Positions 1 to 7,401 of a stretch of DNA of 64,000 bases are shown one piece after another. The stretch's first letter is position 1. Each line of letters opens with the position of its first letter. The translations under genes and the position numbers were made by a program. The notes under the pieces were generated by a model, which was not told the DNA's origin, ran no database searches, and saw only the letters and a program-made list of their open reading frames with translations. Source of the stretch: JAMQPK01 sp963782595 (lineage in GTDB: Bacteria; Acidobacteriota; Vicinamibacteria; Vicinamibacterales; JAMQPK01); NCBI GenBank assembly GCA_963782595.1, contig CAWAKJ010000004.1, positions 124,001-188,000 on the forward strand. Direction: 5' to 3'.

Positions 1-134
1 CGGTTGGACAGCCGATCGACGTTCCGGAAAATGCGGACGAGGCGGCCCTCGAGCTCAAGCGCGTCGAGCTCGAGGACGCGTTGCACGCGCTCGAGCGGCG
101 AGCGTCAACGTTGTTGCTCAACCCTAGTCCCTGA
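1..134 (+). CDS. C-terminal end of a DUF374/lysophospholipid acyltransferase-like protein (partial)
   Basis: The reading frame beginning at base 3 is open from the window edge to a TGA at 132-134 and gives 43 residues. They include PIDVPENADEAALE and a charged helix KRVELEDALHALERR. This resembles the extreme C-terminus of DUF374 lipid-A-type acyltransferases, where a short PxxVP segment is followed by a helix ending the protein. Too little is present to be sure of the family. The last residues (LLLNPSP) and the stop codon are encoded by a low-complexity repeat that continues to base 156, so the native C-terminus may have been altered by that repeat. Confidence 0.45.
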   Translation, partial: VGQPIDVPENADEAALELKRVELEDALHALERRASTLLLNPSP

Positions 135-156
135 TCCCCAATCCCTAATCCCTGAC
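122..156. repeat. Telomere-like low-complexity repeat, family A (GGGATTAG words), copy 1
   Basis: On the minus strand this reads as iterated words GGGATTAGGGATTGGGGA. Related words occur at 26494-26528, 35726-35748 and 37173-37209, with a short piece at the alaS 3' end. The copy contributes the last codons and stop of the upstream gene and ends three bases before the ATG at 159. No Shine-Dalgarno motif is visible for the downstream gene in this orientation. Confidence 0.75.
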
Positions 157-158
157 AA

Positions 159-1187
159 ATGTCACTGATTTTGATCCACTCCGATCGATTTGCCGATCAC
201 CGGCCACCACCGGGTCACCCGGAGCGCGTCGAGCGCGCTGAAGTGATGCACGGTGTCGTGTCGCGGTGGAAGCAGCGAGGCCGCATCGTGCAGGCGCCCC
301 GGCCTGCGACGCGGGCAGAGTTGACCCGGGTGCACAGCGATACGCACTTGTCGACGATCGACGGCGTCTCGGGCCGTGCCGTGGCGTTGGATGCCGACAC
401 GTACACGTCGCCCGACACGCGCGACGTGGCGCTCCTTGCCGCTGGTGCCGCGATTGGGGGAGTGGAAGCCATTGTGCAATCGCGCGCGACACGCGTCCTG
501 GCGCTCGTGCGGCCACCGGGCCACCACGCCGAGCGCGACCGGGCGATGGGATTCTGCTTCTACAACAGTGTGGCGGCGGCCGCCGCCCACGCGCTGTCGC
601 TCGGCATGGAGCGGGTCGTCATCATGGACTACGATGTGCACCACGGCAACGGCACTCAGTGGATTTTCTACGAGGATCCGCGCGTGTTGTACGTCTCCAC
701 CCACCAGTACCCGTTCTATCCGGGCACCGGTGCTGCGGAGGATGTGGGACGCGGCAAGGGCGCGGGCTTTACGCTGAATGTGCCGCTGGAGGCCGGATCG
801 ACCGATGGCGACTACGCCGAGGTCTTCAAGGCGCTCGTGATTCCCGTCATCGATCAATTCAAACCGGAGTTGGTGTTCATCTCGGCCGGCTTCGATGCGC
901 ACGAGCGAGATCCCCTTGCCCGGATGCGACTCTCGACAAGCGGCTATGCCGGCCTGACGAAATCGTTGTGCGCCGCGGCCGACGCGCATTGTCATGGTCG
1001 CATCGTTGCGGTGACTGAGGGCGGGTACGACCTCGAGGCGCTGAAAGCCTGCCTCGAGTCGTCGATATCGGTGCTCGATGGAGCGTCGCCTGTTCAGGAA
1101 CGAGAACCCGCGCTGCCGGCCACCCAGCGCTCCCGCATTGCCATCGCCACGGTGCGTTCGGCGCACGCCAAGTACTGGAAGCTATAA
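159..1187 (+). CDS. Histone deacetylase-family (arginase/deacetylase fold) zinc hydrolase
   Basis: 342 residues, matching the bacterial class II deacetylase/acetylpolyamine amidohydrolase family. Visible motifs are RPPGHHA at residues 118-124 with the paired catalytic histidines H122/H123, DYDVHHGNG at 157-165 carrying zinc ligands D159 and H161, and SAGFDAH at 242-248 with the third ligand D246. Members remove acyl groups from lysine side chains, acetylated polyamines or similar amides. The substrate cannot be told from sequence. The ATG at 159 is the first in frame and directly follows a repeat. The gene precedes leuS on the same strand but is separated from it by a large inverted repeat. 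Confidence 0.9.
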   Translation: MSLILIHSDRFADHRPPPGHPERVERAEVMHGVVSRWKQRGRIVQAPRPATRAELTRVHSDTHLSTIDGVSGRAVALDADTYTSPDTRDVALLAAGAAIGGVEAIVQSRATRVLALVRPPGHHAERDRAMGFCFYNSVAAAAAHALSLGMERVVIMDYDVHHGNGTQWIFYEDPRVLYVSTHQYPFYPGTGAAEDVGRGKGAGFTLNVPLEAGSTDGDYAEVFKALVIPVIDQFKPELVFISAGFDAHERDPLARMRLSTSGYAGLTKSLCAAADAHCHGRIVAVTEGGYDLEALKACLESSISVLDGASPVQEREPALPATQRSRIAIATVRSAHAKYWKL

Positions 1188-1193
1188 TAGTCA

Positions 1194-1298
1194 GAAGTCG
1201 CAAGTCGGAAGTCGTCAGGCGCAAGGCAGCGACGACCTTCGACGCGCCTGGCGACCTTCGACTTGGCTTGCGCCTGACGACCTTCGACTTGCGACTTT
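1194..1298. repeat. Inverted repeat built of AAGTCG words (family B)
   Basis: Left arm 1194-1224 and right arm 1267-1298 are near-perfect reverse complements of about 31 bases, sharing GTCGTCAGGCGCAAG and its complement. The loop (1225-1266) contains two more ACCTTCGAC words. The element fills the junction between the deacetylase stop at 1187 and the leuS ATG at 1307, leaving no room for an ordinary Shine-Dalgarno site. In RNA it could form a long hairpin ending nine bases before the start codon. There is no U-tract, so terminator function is not indicated. Confidence 0.8.
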
Positions 1299-1306
1299 CG
1301 ACTCAA

Positions 1307-3820
1307 ATGTCCGATTACAGACCACAAGCACTGGACAGGAAATGGCAGGAGCGCTGGACGGCCGCGCGCGCCTTCGAAGTGACTGAAGATCCGTCGCGAC
1401 CGAAATTCTACTGCCTCGAGATGTTTGCGTATCCCTCCGGGCATGCGCATGTCGGACACGTCCGCAACTACATCATCGGCGATGTCATGGCGCGGACCAA
1501 GCGGCTGCGCGGCTACAACGTGCTGCATCCGTTCGGGTGGGATGCGTTCGGGCTGCCCGCGGAAAACGCGGCCATCAAGAGCGGCATCCATCCGGAAACC
1601 TCGACGCTGGCCAACATCGCACACATGAAGGGGCAGTTGCAGCGCCTGGGCATCAGCTACGCCTGGGGACGCGAGTTCGCCACATGCGAGCCGAGCTATT
1701 ACAAGTGGAACCAGTGGCTGTTCATCAAGATGTATGAGCGCGGGCTGGCATACCGGCGGCGCTCGTCTGTCAACTGGTGCGAGAAGGACCAGACCGTGCT
1801 CGCCAACGAGCAGGTGGTCGATGGGGGCTGCTGGCGGTGCGGCACGCCCGTCACCACTCGCGATCTCGAACAGTGGTTCTTCAAAATCACGCACTACGCC
1901 GACGATCTGCTGAAAGGCATCGAGCACCTGGCCCAGTGGCCCGACAAGGTGCTGACGATGCAGAAGAACTGGATTGGGCGATCGGAAGGGACGCGTGTCC
2001 GGTTTCCCGTGATGGCGGGGGAGGGCTCTGCCGCGTCGGATACGATCGAAGTGTTCACGACGCGAGTCGACACCATCTTCGGCGCGACGTGCGTGTTTCT
2101 GGCGCCGGAACACGAGCTGGTGGAGAAGTTCGCCACGCTCTCTGACGATCCCGGCGCGTTTCGCAAGCGCGTCACAGGATTCCGTACCCAGGACAGAACG
2201 GCGCGCCTATCGGGTGAAATCGACAAGGAAGGCTTCTTTACGGGGCGATATGCCCGGAACCCGTTTACGCAGGAACAGATCCCGATCTGGGTCGCGAATT
2301 TCGTGCTCGGCGAGTACGGCACGGGCGCGGTGATGGCCGTGCCGGCGCACGACCAGCGCGATTTCGAGTTTGCGACCAAGTACAACCTGGCGATCAAGGT
2401 CGTCGTCCATCCGATTCCGGAACTGGGACACGTGTCCGAGCGAGTCGACCAGGCGTTTGAGGACTATGGTCGGTTGGCCGATTCCGGCGAGTTCACCGGG
2501 CTCGCGTCGGAGGTTGCGCTCGTGCGCATGGGCGAGTGGGTCGAAAAACAGGGCATCGGCGCGCGGACCGTGCAATTCAGGCTGAAGGATTGGGGCATCT
2601 CGCGGCAGAGGTATTGGGGCACCCCTATTCCGATGATCTACTGCGACGCCTGTGGCATCGTGCCAGTCCCGTACGAGCAGTTGCCGGTCGAATTGCCGAA
2701 GGTGACCAACTTTACCGGCCGGGGCGATTCGCCGCTGGCACAGGTGCCGGAGTTCGTGAACGTGCCGTGCCCGAAATGCGGAGGCAGGGCGCGTCGCGAG
2801 ACCGACACGATGGACACCTTTGTCGACTCGTCGTGGTACTTCTATCGCTTCTGCGATCCGAAGAACGACACGCTGCCATTCGATCCGGCCAAGGCAAAGT
2901 ACTGGATGCCGGTGGACTTCTACAGCGGCGGCGTGGAGCACGCGATTCTGCACCTGATCTACTCGCGGTTCTTCGCGCGGGTGTTTCGCGATTTGGGGAT
3001 GGTGGACCATGATGAGCCGTTCCAACACCTGCTGACCCAGGGCATGGTGTTGAAGGAAGGCGCCGTCATGTCGAAGTCGAAGGGCAATGTCGTCGATCCT
3101 GACGACATGCTGCAGAAATTCGGCGCCGATGCGTTGCGTCTGTACGTCATGTTCGTCGCACCGCCTGAGAAGGAAGTCGAGTGGAGCGACGCAGGCCTGG
3201 AAGGCAGCTGGCGCTTCCTGGCGCGCGTGTGGCGAATCGTCGATCAGTGGTCCGAGCGCGTCGAAAAGGCCGCGACCATCGGGACCGTCGACGCCGCCAC
3301 CTTCGATACCGCCGAGCGCAAGCTGCGCCGCAAGACGCATGAGACCATTCGCCGCGTGACCGTTGACGTGGAGCAGCGCATTCATCTGAACACCGCGATC
3401 TCCGCGCTGATGGAGCTCGTCAACGAAATGTATGCGTCTGGCGACTGGTTCGGCGACTCCCCGCGTGCGCAGGCCTCATCGGTCATGCGGGAAGCCATCG
3501 AGGCGCTCATCGTCATGATTTCGCCGTTCGCGCCGCACACGGCGGAAGAACTGTGGGAGATGACGGGCCACGCGGTCGGCATCGGCCAGACGGCCTGGCC
3601 GTCGTTCGACGAAGAGGTCGCCAGAGCTGAAGAGATCGTGGTGGTCGTGCAGGTCAACGGTCGAGTGCGCGGCCGGTTGACCGCGACGCCCGAGACACCG
3701 GAGAGCGAGCTGCGCGAGCGGGCGCTGGCCGATCCCGGGGTGCGCCCGCACGTCGAGGGCAAAACAATCAAGTCGGTCGTTGTCGTGAAGGGGAAGCTGA
3801 TTAATGTCGTGGTTGAGTAA
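1307..3820 (+). CDS. leuS: Leucyl-tRNA synthetase
   Basis: Class I synthetase charging tRNA-Leu. From ATG 1307 the protein has 837 residues and starts MSDYRPQALDRKWQERW, the usual LeuRS N-terminus. A TTG 13 codons upstream lies inside the inverted repeat and is rejected as the start. The HIGH-type motif is PSGHAHVGHVRNY near residue 42. The CP1 editing domain shows the threonine-rich TTRVDTIFGAT and GTGAVMAVPAHDQRD. The KMSKS loop is VMSKSKGNVVDPD. CxxC pairs CWRCG and CPKCGG suggest zinc-binding inserts. The 3' end overlaps lptE by 17 bases, so leuS-lptE-holA is probably one operon. Confidence 0.97.
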   Translation: MSDYRPQALDRKWQERWTAARAFEVTEDPSRPKFYCLEMFAYPSGHAHVGHVRNYIIGDVMARTKRLRGYNVLHPFGWDAFGLPAENAAIKSGIHPETSTLANIAHMKGQLQRLGISYAWGREFATCEPSYYKWNQWLFIKMYERGLAYRRRSSVNWCEKDQTVLANEQVVDGGCWRCGTPVTTRDLEQWFFKITHYADDLLKGIEHLAQWPDKVLTMQKNWIGRSEGTRVRFPVMAGEGSAASDTIEVFTTRVDTIFGATCVFLAPEHELVEKFATLSDDPGAFRKRVTGFRTQDRTARLSGEIDKEGFFTGRYARNPFTQEQIPIWVANFVLGEYGTGAVMAVPAHDQRDFEFATKYNLAIKVVVHPIPELGHVSERVDQAFEDYGRLADSGEFTGLASEVALVRMGEWVEKQGIGARTVQFRLKDWGISRQRYWGTPIPMIYCDACGIVPVPYEQLPVELPKVTNFTGRGDSPLAQVPEFVNVPCPKCGGRARRETDTMDTFVDSSWYFYRFCDPKNDTLPFDPAKAKYWMPVDFYSGGVEHAILHLIYSRFFARVFRDLGMVDHDEPFQHLLTQGMVLKEGAVMSKSKGNVVDPDDMLQKFGADALRLYVMFVAPPEKEVEWSDAGLEGSWRFLARVWRIVDQWSERVEKAATIGTVDAATFDTAERKLRRKTHETIRRVTVDVEQRIHLNTAISALMELVNEMYASGDWFGDSPRAQASSVMREAIEALIVMISPFAPHTAEELWEMTGHAVGIGQTAWPSFDEEVARAEEIVVVVQVNGRVRGRLTATPETPESELRERALADPGVRPHVEGKTIKSVVVVKGKLINVVVE

Positions 3821-4364
3821 GCAGGCGCTCGTCGGCGCGATGGTCCTGGCGGCGCTCGCGTCCAATAGTTGCGGGTACGCGTTGGCGGGGCGCGGTAACT
3901 TTCTACCCGATTACATTCGGACCATCGGGGTCCCGAATTTCGAGAATCACACGTCGTTCTTCCAAATGGCGCAACTCGTGACCGACAAAGTGCGCACCGA
4001 GTTCATCGGCCGCGGCAACTACAAGATTGTGCCCGAGGCCACGGGCGCCGATGCCGTCCTGGTCGGCGCCATCACGAACGTGATGATCATGCCGACGAAC
4101 TTTTCGACCGAACAGCAGGCGTCGCGCTACACGATTACGGTGACGGCCAACATCCAGCTCCGCGACGTGGCGAAAGACACGGTTCTCTGGAGCAACCCGG
4201 CGATTTCCATCCGCGAGGAATACGACGCGACGAGCGCGCTCTCCAACGATCCCGCGGTCGGCGTCGATCCCACCTCATTCTTCACGCAGGAATCCAACGC
4301 GCTCGAGCGCATCAGCAGCGAGTTTTCGCGTTCGGTGGTCAGCGCCATTCTGGAAGCCTTCTGA
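3804..4364 (+). CDS. lptE: LPS-assembly lipoprotein LptE
   Basis: 186 residues with an N-terminal signal segment and a cysteine at residue 23 followed by GYALAGRG, the hallmark CGY start of mature LptE. LptE plugs the LptD outer-membrane barrel and helps insert lipopolysaccharide. The motif GVPNFENHT and a C-terminal amphipathic stretch agree with the family. The lipobox residues before the cysteine (ASNS) are not canonical, so lipidation is likely but not certain. The position between leuS and holA is a recurrent arrangement for this gene. It overlaps leuS by 17 bases and is followed immediately by holA. Confidence 0.88.
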   Translation: MSWLSKQALVGAMVLAALASNSCGYALAGRGNFLPDYIRTIGVPNFENHTSFFQMAQLVTDKVRTEFIGRGNYKIVPEATGADAVLVGAITNVMIMPTNFSTEQQASRYTITVTANIQLRDVAKDTVLWSNPAISIREEYDATSALSNDPAVGVDPTSFFTQESNALERISSEFSRSVVSAILEAF

Positions 4365-5285
4365 TTGCCAGCCGCTTCTCAAGCTGACGTTCGCAAGCAG
4401 ATCGCCGCTGGCAAGGTCGCAGCCGTCTATCTGCTTGTCGGGCCGGACGAAGCGGGAAAGACGGCCCTGGCGGGAGAGTTCCTCGAGCTGGTGGAGGAGG
4501 GGCTGCGCGCGTTCAACGTCGATCGCCTGTACGGCGGAGAAACGAGCGGCGCTGTGGTGGTGGATGCCGCGCGGACGCTGCCGATGATGGTGCCTCGGCG
4601 CGTGGTGCTGGTGGTGCACGCCGAACGGCTGCTGAACCCGAAGAAGGAGAGCGACGCGACCGCGAAAGATTTGGAATTGCTCGAGGAGTACGTGAAAGCC
4701 CCACTCGACACGTGTTGTCTCGTGCTGGTCGCCGAGGCCGTCGACAAGCGTCGATCGCTGACAAGACAGCTCCTCTCCAAGGCGACCGTCGTCGAGTGCA
4801 CAGGACCAGGGGACGCGGCCGAAGCCGTTCGCTGGGTCAAGGAACGCGTCGCGGCGGAAGGCATGACGATCGATCCGCGTGCGGCGCGCCTCGTCGCCGA
4901 CAGAATCGGCCCTGATATTTCACGCCTGCGCTCGGACGTCGAACGGCTCGTGCTCTACGCCGCAGGGAACGCAACCATCACCGAAGAGGATGTGAAGGAG
5001 ATCGTCGCGCCGGCGTCGTCGCAGGACGACTGGGGCGTGACGCGCGCGATCGAGCGAGGCGCGGCCGGCGACGCGCTTCGCGAGCTCGGGCTGATGATGG
5101 AGAGCGGCGCCGTGCCCTTCATGATTCTCGGGCAGCTCGCCTGGTTCGTGCGGACGAAGATGCCGGCGCCGAGGGTGACCGCTGCCGTCGAAGCGGTCTT
5201 CCGGACAGACCTTGCCATCAAAACGTCGGCGGGAGATCCGCGGGTGCTGCTGGAGCGACTGGTGGTGGAGTTGTGTGGGCGGTAG
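4365..5285 (+). CDS. holA: DNA polymerase III subunit delta
   Basis: 306 residues resembling the clamp-loader delta subunit, which opens the beta sliding clamp. The N-terminal domain contains VYLLVGPDEAGKTAL, a degenerate P-loop typical of HolA. The AAA+ lid and C-terminal helical region include VADRIGPDISRLRSDVERL. The start is taken as TTG 4365, immediately after the lptE TGA, giving translational coupling; no ATG lies nearby. The 3' end overlaps the convergent GNAT gene by 68 bases. Confidence 0.9.
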   Translation: MPAASQADVRKQIAAGKVAAVYLLVGPDEAGKTALAGEFLELVEEGLRAFNVDRLYGGETSGAVVVDAARTLPMMVPRRVVLVVHAERLLNPKKESDATAKDLELLEEYVKAPLDTCCLVLVAEAVDKRRSLTRQLLSKATVVECTGPGDAAEAVRWVKERVAAEGMTIDPRAARLVADRIGPDISRLRSDVERLVLYAAGNATITEEDVKEIVAPASSQDDWGVTRAIERGAAGDALRELGLMMESGAVPFMILGQLAWFVRTKMPAPRVTAAVEAVFRTDLAIKTSAGDPRVLLERLVVELCGR

Positions 5286-6105
5286 GGAAATATTTATCAG
5301 CGCTGTCGGGCGCTGAGAAAATGAGACGTACACCGAAATTGCGATAGCGGGCGCGTCCGAACGCGGCGGCCATCGGCAGGTTCGTCGTGTCAGTGTCGGC
5401 ACGGACACGCTCGGCGCCGTGCGCGGCGAGGATGCTGGTCGCTTCGGCAAGAAGGTCGAGAGCATATCCGTGACCCCGCTCTTCCGGAACGACTCCCAGG
5501 TATCCGATCACCGGGTTGTCCTCGTTCGCAGAGGGGATGACGAAGCCCACAAGCTTACCGTTCGGCGTGTAGGCCATCCGCCACCATGTCCGGTCGCCTC
5601 GCATGCCGCGATAGCACGCCAACGTCGCGCGCGCGTGCCCGTGAACACCGAGTTTGGCGACGACGTCGCGTGTCTCTTGATCGAGGCTTCCGATCGCGAC
5701 GCGTTCGAACACATCCAGAAACACGTCGTCATCGGGTTCGGGCGAGCACACGAGTCGCCCTGAGGGTTCCTCGATACCGGCGTCTCTGGTCCACTCGAAT
5801 CGAAGGCGCTCAATTTCGGAAGTCAGGCCTGCGGATTGCGCGGCGACACGCCGCCATTCCACCTCGCGGCAGGTGTCGCTGTCCTTCTGCCAGCCTGGTT
5901 TGAGAAAGAGGTGATATTCAGGGAGAATCCGGGCGCCGCCAGACTTGAAGGCGGCATGTCCCGCTTGCATCAGGGCCGCGCCGAGAGCGGCTCTGTCGCC
6001 GACGTCAGGATCTACCCAAAGACAATCAAGGATGAGGTAGTTGTCACTCGGGCGGCCACGGTACCAGACGGCGCATCCCTCGACACGCCGGTTGTCTTCC
6101 GCCAT
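5218..6105 (-). CDS. GNAT-family N-acetyltransferase (start uncertain, probably longer)
   Basis: 295 residues from the first canonical ATG. The C-terminal half carries the acetyl-CoA loop YLGVVPEERGHGYALDLL, the R/Q-x-x-G-x-G/A signature of GNAT enzymes. The N-terminal part (LDCLWVDPD and following helix) may be a degenerate second GNAT fold. The substrate is unknown. The same frame stays open upstream of 6105 for more than 30 convincing codons (DPIGWVDADVYRQYLASGSY), back to the rpsT stop codon at 6274-6276, yet contains no ATG, GTG or TTG there. The upstream junction is occupied by GGCTTCCGGCTTCC repeat words. The C-terminal tail is proline-rich and overlaps holA by 68 bases. Confidence 0.75.
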   Translation of the reverse strand: MAEDNRRVEGCAVWYRGRPSDNYLILDCLWVDPDVGDRAALGAALMQAGHAAFKSGGARILPEYHLFLKPGWQKDSDTCREVEWRRVAAQSAGLTSEIERLRFEWTRDAGIEEPSGRLVCSPEPDDDVFLDVFERVAIGSLDQETRDVVAKLGVHGHARATLACYRGMRGDRTWWRMAYTPNGKLVGFVIPSANEDNPVIGYLGVVPEERGHGYALDLLAEATSILAAHGAERVRADTDTTNLPMAAAFGRARYRNFGVRLIFSAPDSADKYFPTAHTTPPPVAPAAPADLPPTF

Positions 6106-6239
6106 GACGATTCGGTTGATGCCGTAGCTTCCGCTGGCCAGGTATTGCCGGTAAACATCTGCGTCGACCCAGCCGATCGGGTCGCGACAGATGAATGGCG
6201 CTATGCGCTCGTGGTCCGACTCGAGTGCGGGGCGAACAT

Positions 6240-6268
6240 GCCGGAAGCCGGAAGCCAGAAGCCTCTCG
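6240..6268. repeat. GGCTTC-word repeat (family E), copy between rpsT and the GNAT gene
   Basis: On the minus strand the words GGCTTCTGGCTTCCGGCTTC run between the rpsT stop codon and the GNAT coding region. A related block is at 13987-14021. It lies where the GNAT start codon and ribosome binding site would be expected. Confidence 0.6.
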
Positions 6269-6273
6269 AACGG

Positions 6274-6552
6274 CTACGCCGTCTTTGGCAGCCTGGCGCT
6301 GAGCCTGGACTTGTAGCGGCTCGCGGTATTCCGGTGAATGATGCCCTTACCGGCCATCTTGTCGATGAGCGAGATCGCCTGCGTCAGCTGGCTTTTCGCG
6401 GCCTTCTGATCCTTCGCGGCGTTCTTGGGATCATCCATGAACGTCCGAATCTGCTTGAGCGTGCTGCGGAGTTGCGAACGGTACTTGCGATTGCGCTCGC
6501 GGTGCACCAGGCTCTGCCGATGCGCCTTCAGCGCGGAAGCGTGTGTAGCCAA
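6274..6552 (-). CDS. rpsT: 30S ribosomal protein S20
   Basis: 92 residues with the typical S20 pattern: a basic N-terminal helix (SALKAHRQSLVHRERNRKYRS) and the C-terminal motif GKGIIHRNTASRYKSRL. S20 binds the 16S rRNA 5' and 3' minor domains during small-subunit assembly. The start is TTG 6552, preceded at good spacing by a strong GGAGG, which supports it over any internal start. A rare start codon is a known feature of rpsT in some bacteria and often serves regulation. Confidence 0.95.
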   Translation of the reverse strand: MATHASALKAHRQSLVHRERNRKYRSQLRSTLKQIRTFMDDPKNAAKDQKAAKSQLTQAISLIDKMAGKGIIHRNTASRYKSRLSARLPKTA

Positions 6553-6603
6553 ACTTATCCCTCCGAAAAACCTTTATTTTACACCAGAAGCGGTTTCCCG
6601 CTT

Positions 6604-7287
6604 CTATCGGCGGACTTCTTCGTAGTCGCCGCTGGAGGGCTTCGTATTGGTGTATTTCACGACTGGCAGGCCATCCACGATCTCGGTGATGCGGTAGATG
6701 CGCACACCGGGCCCGTTTCGCTCGTTTCCGCGAATGCCGGTGATTTTGTGGACGTAATTCTGGGTCTCTTTGTAGGGGGGGACCTTTGAGCCGTATTTGT
6801 CGACGGCGCCCGGCCCTGCATTGTACGCGGCCAGAGCCAGTTGTTCGTTTGCGTTATAGCGGTCGAGCAGCCGGCGCAAGTAGCTGACACCGGCCCGGAT
6901 GTTTTCCGCCGGATTGAATGGATCCGCCACGCCATATTCTTTCGCCGTCGCGGGCATCAACTGCATGAGGCCCATGGCCCCCTTGGGCGACACCGCCTTT
7001 GGGTTGAATGCCGACTCTACCTGGATGACGGCCCGGACGAGATCGGCCCGGACGCCCTGGTTGCTGGCGTGTCGCCGGATGATGGGGTCGTAGGACGCGT
7101 GCGGACGGACCACCAGCGGAGACCCTACGGGAACGGTTATGGCCCGCGCTCCCGAGTTCTGAGGACGGTCTGAGAGCGTCAGGATGCCATTGGCATCGCG
7201 CCACGAATAGATCTGCGCCTGCGCCGGGGTGGACGTGCCGGCCAGCGCGCAGAGCACAAGCAGGGCGATGACAAATATGTACTTCAA
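6604..7287 (-). CDS. Secreted soluble lytic murein transglycosylase (DUF4124 + SLT domains)
   Basis: 227 residues. A signal peptide ends near residue 24 (PAQAQ). Residues 25-50 (IYSWRDANGILTLSDRP) form a DUF4124-like segment. The SLT domain starts near residue 65, with catalytic E91 in IQVESAFNPKAVS and the motifs GAMGLMQLMPATA and LAAYNAGPGAV. The enzyme cleaves the MurNAc-GlcNAc bond of peptidoglycan to anhydromuropeptides in the periplasm. The start is TTG 7287, directly giving a signal peptide. It lies downstream of alaS on the same strand with a 114-base gap. Confidence 0.92.
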   Translation of the reverse strand: MKYIFVIALLVLCALAGTSTPAQAQIYSWRDANGILTLSDRPQNSGARAITVPVGSPLVVRPHASYDPIIRRHASNQGVRADLVRAVIQVESAFNPKAVSPKGAMGLMQLMPATAKEYGVADPFNPAENIRAGVSYLRRLLDRYNANEQLALAAYNAGPGAVDKYGSKVPPYKETQNYVHKITGIRGNERNGPGVRIYRITEIVDGLPVVKYTNTKPSSGDYEEVRR

Positions 7288-7401
7288 GGTCAGTTAGTTA
7301 GGGGGACGAGTTCGGTTTTCCACCCCCACGCGGGCGGACGCGACTCGACCTGTTGGAGGTATCGGAAGATCTGTGAAGAGACTTTAGGGCGGGGGAATGC
7401 C

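Noticed and set aside
122..156. GGGATTAG repeats as true telomere or linear chromosome end
   Set aside because: They are short, internal to a gene-dense region, in both orientations and spread over several loci.
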